DNA from: Luzula sylvatica
Taxonomy: Eukaryota; Streptophyta; Magnoliopsida; Poales; Juncaceae
Length of the DNA stretch: 64,000 nucleotides
Assembly (NCBI GenBank): GCA_946800325.1
Contig: OX326957.1
Location: 50,029,307-50,093,306, forward strand
Reading direction: 5' to 3'
Shown here: positions 50,855-60,913 of the stretch, piece by piece
Position numbering within the stretch: position 1 is the stretch's first letter
Layout: every line of letters begins with the position of its first letter
Notes under the pieces: model-generated
What the model was told of the DNA's origin: nothing
The model's database searches: none
The model's input: the letters and a program-made list of their open reading frames with translations, nothing else
Translations under genes and position numbers: made by a program

Positions 50855-52176
50855 GATGGTTACAACGAAAAATACATAATGAGATTGATACTAACATGTG
50901 TGAACTTATGCTATATGCTTATATGATGATATGAAATATGTTACTTTTATCAAATCAATAACCATAATATTGATTCGGGATTCTAAATCCAATAACACTT
51001 CAAGACCCTTATTTCATGATCCTCCCATAAGTGACTTTGGCCGACAAATGGGATCTCACTATTTAGGTAGGATAAATCCAATCACATCCAATGTGACTCT
51101 TGTCCCTTTATAGGATTTCGGTATCAAACCATATCATATATTATTCGAATTCCGTTTGTGCATCCTAACTATGCCCCGAACTCCAATCGGATTGGCTTGG
51201 ACGGTTAAGTCACAACCTTGCTCACATATCATTCAACTGAACTACAAATGCGCCCGACTTTGGCCTGAACCCGCATTTGTCCTCAACTAACGCTTGCCTC
51301 TCACATTGATACATACAATATTACACGCCCGACTTTGGCCTGAAACCGTGCAAAGTGTAAGACCAATCTCGGAGGTCGTGAACGTGGAAGGCATTTTATG
51401 ACTTAAATATTATGCAGGGATTTTAATGTCAATATAATCATATTATATCGAATTGTACAAGTTAATATGATGATATATGTGAATTTATAAGCATAATTTA
51501 AACAAATTTCGAATTTGTATTCTAAATACTAAACCAGCAAAATTTTAGCATAGTTCGTTCGAACGAACCACAATTTTCGTTCGAACTAACTCAAGTTTTG
51601 TACTTTTCTGAAAAATTTCCAAAATTTCCAGAATAGGGTTCGTTCGAACGAATCTTATATTCGTTCGAATGAACTAGTGGTTCGTTCGAATGAACTACAT
51701 TAGTTCGTTCGAATGAACTACATTAGTCCGTTCGAACGAATGATCACTAGGTTCGAACGAACCAAAACTTCATTTCACCAGAGTTGGGTTCGTTCGAACG
51801 AATCTCGTATTCGTTCGAACACACTAATAATTACATGGCTTCGTTCGAACGAACATCCAGTTTCGTTCGAACTAATCATTAATTCATCAGTTTTTACTTC
51901 TACCCATTCGCGACTTTTCCATGTTCGTTCGAACGCAACTCACCAAGTACTGAATCCACGAATTTTAATCCTGATTTTGCTGATTTTGATCGTTTCTTAA
52001 ACAATCGATCATGAAACTCTTTCATGATCCCTTCTAGATACTATTAATCATCTCATGATTAATCTCTAGTAAGATTTTAACTTGTTTTAACATCGAAATT
52101 TAATAAAAATGCTAAATTCTATGCAAGAACACGAATAACACTTATTCGTATTCGATTCGATCAATGAATCGACAAT
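50855..52176 (-). other. Leader of element A
   Basis: A 1.3-kb untranslated leader between primer site and gag ATG. Blocks near 51015-51105 and 51380-51415 are conserved in family B leaders, and the part nearest the primer holds the palindrome cluster listed separately. A leader of this length is unusually long for a Copia element. Confidence 0.75.
51551..51940. repeat. Cluster of GTTCGTTCGAACGAAC palindromes in element A leader
   Basis: About 13 full or half copies occur in 390 bp, with spacers of 10-30 bp. The same motif occurs in A's LTRs and in element C. Confidence 0.92.
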
Positions 52177-52192
52177 GATCGCTCTGATACCA
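52177..52192 (-). other. Primer binding site of element A
   Basis: TGGTATCAGAGCGATC on the minus strand, one base from the LTR end at 52194, complementary to initiator tRNA-Met. It is identical to the B2 site. Confidence 0.9.
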
Positions 52193-52193
52193 C

Positions 52194-52878
52194 TGTTGGG
52201 TATCGGTATCACTACCGAGCCACGCGCAGCGGATTGAATGGACCGGTCCGATCCGATCCCGAGGACCACGCCGTCGTTTCAATTATACGAATCATGCTAT
52301 GCAACTAATCCTATGAAATTAACTCTTAATTCATAGATAATCATACCACGTGAAATTGATCACGGAGAAGGGTTGATTCTTGCGTAGTTGATCTTGTCCT
52401 TGCTTCGACTCTGGCGACACGCACGTCCCACGCCCGCGCGATTCGACGCCTTGCTCGAAGCTCCGATTTGTTGTATACAACCGGAATTTCTCCGGTTTGG
52501 ATCCGACCTTGGTCGTTCTTGCTCTCCTTGGATCACAATCCAAGATCTCAGTTGAGATCTCTCTACTCGTATCCACCTCGAGTTGTTGCCTTCCGGTTAC
52601 ATGTAAATCCTTCTAGAATACTTACACGTAATCTTGCTTGAATCTTGAACTTGAAGAAACTCTTTCTCCAATTCTTTCTCTCTCTCTCTCTATTGGCTAA
52701 CTTGGTGAAGAAGATGAATAATCCAACCCTCTCTCTAATGCACCAGATCTGAGATTATATACCATTAATCTCATATCAAGCCATTAATTACAACAATCAA
52801 TTCAGGAAAAAATTGAAACAAACAATTCGGAACATAGTTCGTTCGAACTCACTTTTGGGTTCGTTCGAACGAACCAGT
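52194..52878 (-). repeat. 5' LTR of element A, part 1
   Basis: It matches 37622-38300. It is cut at the ccagt target duplication (52874-52878) by element C and resumes after 62310. Confidence 0.93.
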
Positions 52879-54270
52879 TGTTGGTTCAAATTTCCTGATA
52901 GTTTGATTATTTCAAAACACTGTCATTACTAATGTATACATCCAGAAAAGTGCAGGATAACATAGGTACGATACGAAGATGAAGGAGGACTTGTGAAGGA
53001 GGACTTCAAGAATCAGGACATGAAGTCTCAACATAAACAAGAAAAGAAGAACACAAGGAAGGCCATTGGAATACATCAAGACTCAAGATGTTGAAGCCTT
53101 CCGTGAGTGGGATACGCCACAAATAAACCATAGGTACAAACCTAGTAGAACTCAAGTAAAATCATGTTCAAAATAACAAAGAGTTCAGTCAAGCAGGAAG
53201 TGCGTTCTGAACGAACTCAAAGTCCGTTCAGAACGGACTTGCTAAATATCAAAGCTTTAAAGCTTGATTAGAACCAAACGTGTCACAGGGATGTGTACGT
53301 TCGAACGAACAATCATGTCCGTTCGAACGGATAATTATAATCCGTTCACCCACCTTCTGAGTGCGTTGAACGGACAATCCTTCCTGTGAACGGAAAACGT
53401 CACAGGGATGTGTACGTTCGAACGAACACACATGTGCGTTCGAACGGACAACCTGGAATCCGTTCACCCACTTTTCAGTGCGTTGAACGGACTCTTGTTC
53501 CTGTGAACGCAAAATGCTATGTATAATTGAGTCCGTTACGAACGGACATTGTTCGTTCGAACGGACCCAAGATGTACTTGCACGTTATTTTGAAACGGCT
53601 AGTGCAAACTTCAAGTGCGTTCTGAACGGACTGTATGCGTTCGAACGCACTGCAAGTTTTCTGAAGGATTTCTATAGAGAGTATAAATAGAATCCTTCAT
53701 GGGTCTCTCTCTCTCACTTCCTCAATTTCAAACTTTCAAACCTAAAAGAGAGAAACCCTAAGCTGTGATTTTCTATATCCATTGATAGCTTGAGAAACCT
53801 CTTTAGATCGTTGATCTACTTTCGATATTCTCCACTAATCGTATCCTACTCACGTGACCGATCACGTTGTAGCTCGATTAGTGAAAAAGTGTAATAGGCT
53901 AGTGCAACAAAGTGTAAAGAGCCTAAGCTATAGATCGATAGAAGCGTGTAAATCGATCTAGGCAAATCCTTGTAATCGAGTTGAGTTGGAATTCAATCGA
54001 AAGCCAAAAAGAGGCACAAGGCATTCCCGGAGACGTAGGTACTCGCAAATAATTGAGTCGGTCAATTAAGCGAGTAAAGGGTGAGTTAAAGCTACAAAGC
54101 AACCACCTACCGAACTTCGTAAACAAACATCTTGTGTCAAAGTGTTTGTACGGTATCATCTTTATCATCTAAATTATTATTTATTCCGCACCGTAAATTA
54201 GGTTTAAATCTAAACTAAGTGTAAGTTAGATTGCCAAATTTACCCCCCTCTAGGTTAGAATTAACCAACA
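52879..54270 (+). repeat. 5' LTR of element C
   Basis: A 1392-bp LTR from TGTTGG to CCAACA. TATAAATA at 53682-53689 lies in the loop between gaaggatt (53663-53670) and aatccttc (53691-53698). Upstream are about a dozen palindromic or half-palindromic sites of the kind ACGTTCGAACGAAC and GTCCGTTCGAACGG. Frames of 81 and 87 residues occur identically in the other LTR and are not genes. Confidence 0.95.
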
Positions 54271-54271
54271 A

Positions 54272-54284
54272 TTGGTATCAGAGC
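54272..54284 (+). other. Primer binding site of element C
   Basis: TTGGTATCAGAGC, two bases after the LTR end, complementary to the 3' end of initiator tRNA-Met. Confidence 0.92.
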
Positions 54285-54339
54285 AGGGTACTAACCATCT
54301 CTTAAATTTATTAAGGATAAACTTGTACCTTACGATCTA

Positions 54340-55545
54340 ATGGCTGAAGTTAATCCCTTGAGCGCAGTGGAAGCAGCCATTCACTCTCTCCGTATTGAAC
54401 GAGGTCTAACTTCGACACACCACCAGCCCATAATTGTAGACGCAGAACCTTCCTCTCCCACTCTAAGCTCGACACATGACAAAAGTTATGAGGTACGTAC
54501 TAACTCTCTGTATGGTATAAAATCTTTACCTAGACCAGAATTTTCTCCCGCATCCAAACTAGAACTCGAATCTTGTGACGAGTTTCTTAGGGATGAAGGT
54601 AACTCTCAACTAAATGAGGGTAAACTTGAAAGTTCCACCCAAGCTCTCAAGGATAAGGTAGCTTCTCTTGAACTATCCATCTTGGCATACAAAACTCAAA
54701 TAAATGAATTTAAAGGATTTTCAAAATGTGAATGTAAAACCCTGAAATGTGAGATTTCTCATTTAAAAGTAGAAATTCAAACTATGAAAGTTGAGAATGA
54801 GTCCTTGAAGAGGGCATGTAAAATGATAGCATTGAGTCCCCCTTCATTGGATGATGCCTTAAAATCGTCATTCACGGGACAAAAGCCAAATGATAAATTC
54901 GGTTTAGGACATAAGAAAATTAATGGTAATAATCCCTACCTTTCAATATCTCAAAATCAAAAATCTAAATGGGAAAACCATAAAGTAAGGAGTCATGGAA
55001 ATGCTTTTATGTACCATGACTACAACAAAGGTAAATATGCTAAAAATGAACAACCTAAACGTGTCAATAATAATTATAGGAACAATCATTTTACACAAAA
55101 TTCACAACCTAGACATAATAATGTAGGACGAACCGATTGTTTGTTCAAAAGGGGACCAAATGGATATTTCTATGAAGTGACAAACTACACCGAAGCTTCA
55201 TATCAACAAGAGTCCCCCAAACATTTCACCAAGTCATACAAACAATTTAAACAAAATAATGTTAAGCAAACTAAATTTAAATCAAATAACCTTTATCAAA
55301 TGCCAAAATCGATAACTTCTAAGAGAAGTAATCCTAATAAACTCTCGGACTATTTTGTGAAGAGTACCACACCCACAAATAAGCCCACCGTAGCATTTTG
55401 TAACTATTGTTGCAAAATCGGTCATGTCTCAACCGGGTGTAATCTTCGCAATCCAAAAGTGGCATCAAACGTCATGTGGATGCGTAAAGATCGTCACTCA
55501 ATGGGTTCCTCTACCTCCTTTGGTATAGGACCCCCTAGGGTGTAA
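54340..55545 (+). CDS. Element C Gag
   Basis: A 401-residue open frame 56 bp after the primer site. Residues 1-100 are an acidic, serine-rich segment. A predicted coiled coil follows at about 100-170 (SLELSILAYKTQINEF, then ISHLKVEIQTMKVENESLK). Residues 200-350 are rich in Asn, Lys and Gln. A CCHC zinc knuckle, CNYCCKIGHVSTGC, lies near 357-370. This fits a nucleocapsid-bearing Gag, though it is short for Sirevirus Gag and lacks a clear N-terminal capsid block, so part may be missing. The stop TAA falls inside a possible 5' splice site GTGTAA at 55540. Confidence 0.88.
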   Translation: MAEVNPLSAVEAAIHSLRIERGLTSTHHQPIIVDAEPSSPTLSSTHDKSYEVRTNSLYGIKSLPRPEFSPASKLELESCDEFLRDEGNSQLNEGKLESSTQALKDKVASLELSILAYKTQINEFKGFSKCECKTLKCEISHLKVEIQTMKVENESLKRACKMIALSPPSLDDALKSSFTGQKPNDKFGLGHKKINGNNPYLSISQNQKSKWENHKVRSHGNAFMYHDYNKGKYAKNEQPKRVNNNYRNNHFTQNSQPRHNNVGRTDCLFKRGPNGYFYEVTNYTEASYQQESPKHFTKSYKQFKQNNVKQTKFKSNNLYQMPKSITSKRSNPNKLSDYFVKSTTPTNKPTVAFCNYCCKIGHVSTGCNLRNPKVASNVMWMRKDRHSMGSSTSFGIGPPRV

Positions 55546-55680
55546 AACCCTAACTTGAGACACTATACTCCCTAGTATACCATACCATAAGCCAAATATT
55601 TAGGGGGAGTATAGTTAGTAAGAATTCATATTAGTCAATTTCAATTTCTTTATGTTTTAACTAATATGAATTTCTTATAG
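55540..55680 (+). other. Intron-like segment between gag and pol
   Basis: A 141-nt AT-rich segment beginning GTGTAA and ending TTATAG, with a branch-point-like ctaat at 55661-55665. Removing it would place codon 400 of gag (ending at 55539) directly before the pol ATG at 55681 in the same phase. It contains in-frame stops, the purine tract tttagggggagtatag, and a 13-bp inverted repeat (aattcatattagt at 55623-55635; complement at 55660-55672). Splicing is not shown. Confidence 0.45.
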
Positions 55681-58638
55681 ATGAGCCTAACTTCCAGAAC
55701 AAAGTCATCAAAATGGTGTCTAGATAGTGGTTGCTCTAGACATATGACTTGGGATCGAGAGATGTTCAAATCTCTCGAACCGTTCAAGGGAGGAGACGTT
55801 ACCTTCGGAGGAAATCAAAAAGGTAAAATTATCGGTATCGGTTCAATAGGTACCTCAAATTGGACTTTAGAGAATGTCTATCTTGTAACTGGACTTAAAC
55901 ATAATTTAATTAGCATAAGCCAATTATGTGATGCCGGATATTGTGTGAAATTCGATCAACTCTCATGCTTGATTGATCGAATGAAAGACAATACCACAGT
56001 ATGCAAAGGAACCCGACACGAAAATCTCTACTACTTTGATTTCGAATCATTCGTGCCGGGAATCCATTGTCTCACTGTATCAGAATCAGTATCTCGATTA
56101 TGGCATAGACGGTTAGGTCACATTTGCATGAAAACTATACATAGGTTGTCCAAAAAGCAATTAGTTAGAGGACTTCCCTCACATAAACTTGAACTAGAAG
56201 GATTATGCGATGCGTGTGAAAAAGGTAAGCACACTAGATCGTCCGGGTTTAAATCAAAGAACATGGTCACCACGAATCGACCTCTTCAACTCATCCATCT
56301 TGATCTTTGCGGACCAATGAGCGTTACAAGCATAGGTAATAAAAGGTATATTTTTGTTATTGTGGATGATTATTCACGTTTCACATGGATACATTATTTA
56401 CTTCATAAAAGTGAAACGTGTGACAAATTCATCAAATTTTGCACTCTCGTTGAAAATGAAAAAGGCACCTCAATTATCACCATTCGAAGTGACAATGGAG
56501 GTGAATTTCGAAATGCAAAATTTGATGAATTTTGTCATAAAAAGGGATATATACGCGAATTTTCGGCTCCTCGCACACCTCAACAAAATGGTGTGGTTGA
56601 ACGTAAAAATCGAACGTTAATTGAACTTGCCCGTACCATGCTAAGTGAGCATCCTTCTCCAAAATACCTTTGGGCCGAAGCCACTAACACCGCATGTCAT
56701 GTGGTGAATAGGGTTAGCTTAAGGCCTATTTTGAAGACGACGCCATATGAGCTATGGTATGGGGGAAATCCAAATGTCTCTTACATGAGAGTATTTGGAT
56801 GCAAATGCTATATCTTGGATGAATTGAGTAATCGAGACAAACTCGATCCAAAATCCATTGAAGGAATATTTGTCGGTTACTCAAGCACAAGTAAAGCATA
56901 CCGAGTTTACATACGATCAACACGAGTCGTATGTGAATCCGTTCACGTACATTTTGATGAAACTAACAAGGAAGCCGAGAAAGGTAGCTTAAATGCAGGT
57001 GAAGTCACGGAAACAATTGCTAAATCACCGAGAAAACAAGCCGAGCTGGAATATCAACACATCGACATAACTCTTGATGAACCTCAGAGAGAAAACAATG
57101 ATCCTCCAGAAGAGGAAGAACAGGAGGAAGAGGAAGAAGAGAGTGAAACTCCTTACCAAATCTCCGAGGTTCTCCGAGAAGTACCCCACCATCCTCTCAC
57201 AAACGTTGTTGGAGATCCCCGAGAAGGTGTACGAACTCGGTCTCGTGTCCATAACTACGTAGCTCATTGCGCATATCTTTCTCACACCGAACCAAAATCC
57301 TTCAAGGAAGCCAATCTAGACGAAGATTGGATTATCGCAATGCAAGAAGGATTGGAACAATTTGAAAGAAATCAAGTTTGGATGTTGGTTCCAAAACCCA
57401 TGAATCGTTCGATCATTGGGACTCGATGGATCTTTCGAAATAAACTTGATGAACACGGAAACGTAGTACGAAACAAGGCGAGACTCGTCGCTCAAGGATT
57501 CAAACAACGAGAAGGGATCGATTTCGAAGAAACCTTTGCTCCAGTGGCTCGTCTAGAAGCGATACGACTCCTCCTAGCTTACGCCGCTATTGAGGGGTTT
57601 ACACTATTTCAAATGGACGTCAAGAGTGCATTTCTAAATGGTGAAATCGAAGAAGAAGTCTACGTTGAACAACCACCGGGATTTAAGGATCCTAAATTCC
57701 CCGATTACGTGTGCAAACTCTCAAAAGCCCTATACGGATTGAAACAAGCCCCACGAGCATGTGAATTTGCCATGAGTATGATGGGAGAGTTAAAATTCTT
57801 CTTGGGTCTTCAAGTCACACAATCAAGTGAAGGAATTTTCGTCAATCAATCAAAGTACACTCGCGAATTATTAAAGAGATTCGAGTTGGACCAAACTAAA
57901 ACGAGTGACACTCCAATGGCAAAGGAATCAAAATTGGATGCGGATGAAGATGGCGAATCGTTCGACATTACGTCCTATAGAGGAATGATCGGGAGCCTCC
58001 TTTATCTAACGGCAAGTCGTCCCGACATCATGTTCGCCGTATGCTTGTGCGCTAGATTTCAAGCTAACCCCAAGGTATCACATTACACGGCCGTAAAACG
58101 CATATTTCGTTATTTAAAAGGTACAATTGAGCTTGGGATATGGTACGGACATAGTGGGAACCTAAACCTAGTAGGATACACTGATGCGGATTTTGCCGGA
58201 TCCCGAGTTGATCGAAAAAGCACTAGTGGTACATGCCAATTTTTGGGAGGTTTACTTGTATCATGGTCAAGTCGGAAACAACACTCGGTAGCCTTATCGA
58301 CGGCCGAAGCCGAGTATGTCGCCGCAGGAAGCTGCTGTGCTCAATTACTGTGGTTGAACCAAACCCTCGGAGACTACGATTTGAACTTCCGTAAAATCCC
58401 CATATTGTGCGACAACAATAGCGCAATATGCATCTCGAAAAACCCGGTCCACCATTCACGAACCAAGCATATCGACATACGTCACCACTTCATTCGGGAT
58501 CACGTGGAAAAAGGCGATGTTAAACTCGAATGGATAGAGACTCAAAATCAAATTGCCGACATCTTCACAAAACCGTTACCATTTGCTCCTTTCTCCGATC
58601 TACGACTAAAGCTAGGTATGTTATCTCTTAAGAATTAA
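55681..58638 (+). CDS. Element C Pol (protease, integrase, RT with deletion, RNase H)
   Basis: A 985-residue open frame. The aspartic protease site LDSGCSRHM is at about residues 14-22. GAG-pre-integrase starts at WHRRLGHIC (W141). The integrase catalytic triad is D208, D271 and E307, with proper D-D-35-E spacing. An acidic linker ([11 protein letters not shown]) follows near 480. RT starts near 565 and keeps the first catalytic Asp in [11 protein letters not shown] (D646), but around residue 693 (57757-57763) YGLKQAPRA jumps directly to [16 protein letters not shown]. About 65 residues, including the YVDD box, are missing without breaking the frame. RNase H follows with YTDADFAGS and ends with ADIFTKPLP. 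Confidence 0.95.
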   Translation: MSLTSRTKSSKWCLDSGCSRHMTWDREMFKSLEPFKGGDVTFGGNQKGKIIGIGSIGTSNWTLENVYLVTGLKHNLISISQLCDAGYCVKFDQLSCLIDRMKDNTTVCKGTRHENLYYFDFESFVPGIHCLTVSESVSRLWHRRLGHICMKTIHRLSKKQLVRGLPSHKLELEGLCDACEKGKHTRSSGFKSKNMVTTNRPLQLIHLDLCGPMSVTSIGNKRYIFVIVDDYSRFTWIHYLLHKSETCDKFIKFCTLVENEKGTSIITIRSDNGGEFRNAKFDEFCHKKGYIREFSAPRTPQQNGVVERKNRTLIELARTMLSEHPSPKYLWAEATNTACHVVNRVSLRPILKTTPYELWYGGNPNVSYMRVFGCKCYILDELSNRDKLDPKSIEGIFVGYSSTSKAYRVYIRSTRVVCESVHVHFDETNKEAEKGSLNAGEVTETIAKSPRKQAELEYQHIDITLDEPQRENNDPPEEEEQEEEEEESETPYQISEVLREVPHHPLTNVVGDPREGVRTRSRVHNYVAHCAYLSHTEPKSFKEANLDEDWIIAMQEGLEQFERNQVWMLVPKPMNRSIIGTRWIFRNKLDEHGNVVRNKARLVAQGFKQREGIDFEETFAPVARLEAIRLLLAYAAIEGFTLFQMDVKSAFLNGEIEEEVYVEQPPGFKDPKFPDYVCKLSKALYGLKQAPRACEFAMSMMGELKFFLGLQVTQSSEGIFVNQSKYTRELLKRFELDQTKTSDTPMAKESKLDADEDGESFDITSYRGMIGSLLYLTASRPDIMFAVCLCARFQANPKVSHYTAVKRIFRYLKGTIELGIWYGHSGNLNLVGYTDADFAGSRVDRKSTSGTCQFLGGLLVSWSSRKQHSVALSTAEAEYVAAGSCCAQLLWLNQTLGDYDLNFRKIPILCDNNSAICISKNPVHHSRTKHIDIRHHFIRDHVEKGDVKLEWIETQNQIADIFTKPLPFAPFSDLRLKLGMLSLKN

Positions 58639-58749
58639 AATTCAGCATATTGGGTCTAGTCTCATGTAGTTGCATCATGGTATAATCATAAGTACAAATA
58701 GAGTTGTTGAACTAGGGTCAGTGGTTTGGGTCAATACATCCGGGTCTCA

Positions 58750-59125
58750 GCTCAGTATCAAGTCCGTTCGAACGAACAAAAGAGTGCGTTTGGAACGGAC
58801 AAATGAAGTCCACAAACACCATCCTTCCAGACTCAAGTCCGTTCGAACGAACAAAAGAGTGCGTTCGGAACGGACAAATGAAGTCCACTAATACCATCCT
58901 TCCAGACTCAAGTCCGTTCGTACGAACAAACAGTGCGTTCGGAACGAACAGATGAAATGTATGATTATGACTGCTTTTCATAGTATGGCGCCTTTCCCAA
59001 CAGTTGCAAGTGCGTTCGAACGAACTCGAAAACCTCTCACCTACAACGCAAACCCAAACAATGGAGCCTTTTACCCAGAAGCGTGTACGTTGGAACGCAC
59101 ATGAATGTCCGTTCGAACGAACTCG
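58750..59125. repeat. Palindrome-bearing tandem spacer in element C
   Basis: A ~70-bp unit with agtccgttcgaacgaacaaa and agtgcgttcggaacgga recurs three times (58758-58950). More copies of the GTTCGAACGAAC type lie at 59008 and 59105. It separates pol from the third ORF. Frames of 66-94 residues here are repeat-derived. Confidence 0.9.
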
Positions 59126-59335
59126 TCGTAGTTACTCTCCATCTGCATGCAACCGACCCTCATCAATGGACGCTTGGTTCTTCCTCTCGTACGAAGAAAC
59201 TTAAAGAGACACGATTTACGCTCTTGAAACCCTTCACCTTATCTTCTCTTTCCAAAACTCTTTCTCCTGTATCAGAAGAGAACAGGAGAAAGCTCGAAAG
59301 CTCAAGAAATACCACCGACTCCATCGATTGTTCAC

Positions 59336-60703
59336 ATGAAGAGGGGCACGCCAGCCAACAGACCTAATCACAGCGCACGAATGGAAGCAGATTACGATTT
59401 CACTAATCCGAATAACGATTATCTCTTTCGAAACCAGGAAGCCGGACTCCTTTTCAATAGCGTTGTGGTAAGAAGACCCCTCTCAAAATCTTACTATTAC
59501 GAGTTTCCACGAAATTGTTCTATTCTGTCCAACAAGATCGAGGAAATCGAGAAAAAATGGGGATTTGCAAACCTTGCGCGTCTCAACGAGAGGTCGTATG
59601 AGATCATCACTCGGCTATTCTACGCAAACGCCACTTTCGATCATGCCCCAGATAAGATAACCTCGTTTATTCTCGGTGAGGAAGTTGTAATCTCGGTGCA
59701 GAATTTGTGCGACTTGTTCGGGCTCAAAGATGATGGAGAGAAGGTGTACAACGACCGCAGGGGGAAAATTGAAATCGAAGGGTTCGAAACCATGAAGAAA
59801 GTGGTCACGAATAAATACGCATCACAATCAGCAGTGTCACACTTGGCCGCTCCTGAAAAATTCGTCTGGATAATTGGTAATAACATTCTCGCTCCAGTTG
59901 AAAAATTGAGAGTAAACCTCGAAGATCGAAATATCTTGTGTTTATATCGCATGTGGTACGAGGACCAACTACCCATCCATGTGCCTCATCTCATATTAAG
60001 CCACATGGAAAGCGCCATGAAGCTTAGGAATGCGTCGTTACCCTATGGAACGTTGATTGCTCGAATGTTGAACCTCCAAGGAGTCTCGATACCGGTGGAA
60101 GATTGGGATTTCCGACCTGAACCACCTATCAACCTCTCGTCAAAATTAAATCTTCTGCGTCAAAGGTTTCGGTATTCGGCACAAGCTCATGAATGGATTA
60201 TCGATCACCCAGATGAAGAGGGAGCGTTCCACCTTCCTCCAAATCCTACCCGTTGGTTGGAGAGTGAAGCTCCATCCGATCAGAGCAGTGCAAACCAGGC
60301 TCGACCACGTGAGAGGAGTGAGAGTGTAAGAAGTTCGAACGTCCCGATGGAAAGGGATGAAAGGCGGTTCGCTCACATAACGTCGTTGCTAGAGGAAATG
60401 AATAAGCGTATGGAGCGACATGAACGAGGGATTCGAAATGAAATTCGAGAGGGCATGCAAGTTTCCGAGACAAGGATGCTCGAGAGAGTAGAACGTCAAT
60501 TTTCCGACCTTTACGGTCATCTTGAAAACCGTTTCGGGTCCTACCCTGAACCTCGAGAACAAGCCAATCCTCCTCCTCCAGCTAATCCCACCGCAAATCC
60601 GTCGAGGTCCCATTCGGGAACTTTCAACGTCGACGACTTCTTTGCGTCCGGTCCAAGCTATCATCCCGACCCGAACCCTTACCCCGGTCCCAACGAGATG
60701 TAA
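59336..60703 (+). CDS. Element C third ORF, Transposase_32-like protein
   Basis: An intact 455-residue frame in the position where Sireviruses may carry an env-like gene. Residues 15-300 have the layout I associate with the plant 'putative plant transposon protein' family (Transposase_32, PF20167): an N-terminal FANLARLNERSYEIITRLFY segment, then ILGEEVVISVQNLCDLFGL, then a helical middle with IPVHVPHLI-like sequence. Residues 330-410 are highly charged and probably coiled coil; the tail is proline-rich. No signal peptide or membrane segment is visible, so it does not look like an envelope protein. Role unknown. The frame shows no damage. An in-frame ATG at codon 16 is an alternative start. 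Confidence 0.75.
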   Translation: MKRGTPANRPNHSARMEADYDFTNPNNDYLFRNQEAGLLFNSVVVRRPLSKSYYYEFPRNCSILSNKIEEIEKKWGFANLARLNERSYEIITRLFYANATFDHAPDKITSFILGEEVVISVQNLCDLFGLKDDGEKVYNDRRGKIEIEGFETMKKVVTNKYASQSAVSHLAAPEKFVWIIGNNILAPVEKLRVNLEDRNILCLYRMWYEDQLPIHVPHLILSHMESAMKLRNASLPYGTLIARMLNLQGVSIPVEDWDFRPEPPINLSSKLNLLRQRFRYSAQAHEWIIDHPDEEGAFHLPPNPTRWLESEAPSDQSSANQARPRERSESVRSSNVPMERDERRFAHITSLLEEMNKRMERHERGIRNEIREGMQVSETRMLERVERQFSDLYGHLENRFGSYPEPREQANPPPPANPTANPSRSHSGTFNVDDFFASGPSYHPDPNPYPGPNEM

Positions 60704-60913
60704 TCACCGGTGGTAGTATAAGTGTCTTGTGTTGTAGTGTCTATTTTTATATGACATGCATGTGTGTGAAAACGTGTGGTTATTGTGTTTGTTGTGTATG
60801 GAGTCTTTGTGTCATGCCATGTTGTGAACAAACTGTTTTATGGTCATATTGTCAGTTTAAACTGTTGCATCTATGTTGGATTTTTATTTTTATAACCTAT
60901 CAGTCCAGAAGCA
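60704..60913 (+). other. Spacer before element C 3' LTR; polypurine tract missing
   Basis: About 210 bp of T/G-rich DNA. No purine tract lies against the LTR. The junction reads gcaagtgcgttc then the LTR body, the same words as in the palindromic spacer at about 59003-59014, suggesting a deletion through the shared gttc. Confidence 0.6.

Noticed and set aside
53249..54168. Minus-strand frames of 87 and 81 residues in element C LTR
   Set aside because: They occur identically at 61284-62203 because the LTRs are identical; no family features and antisense to the element.
59336..60703. Calling the third ORF an envelope gene
   Set aside because: Position fits, but there is no signal peptide, membrane helix or cleavage site, and the sequence looks like Transposase_32.
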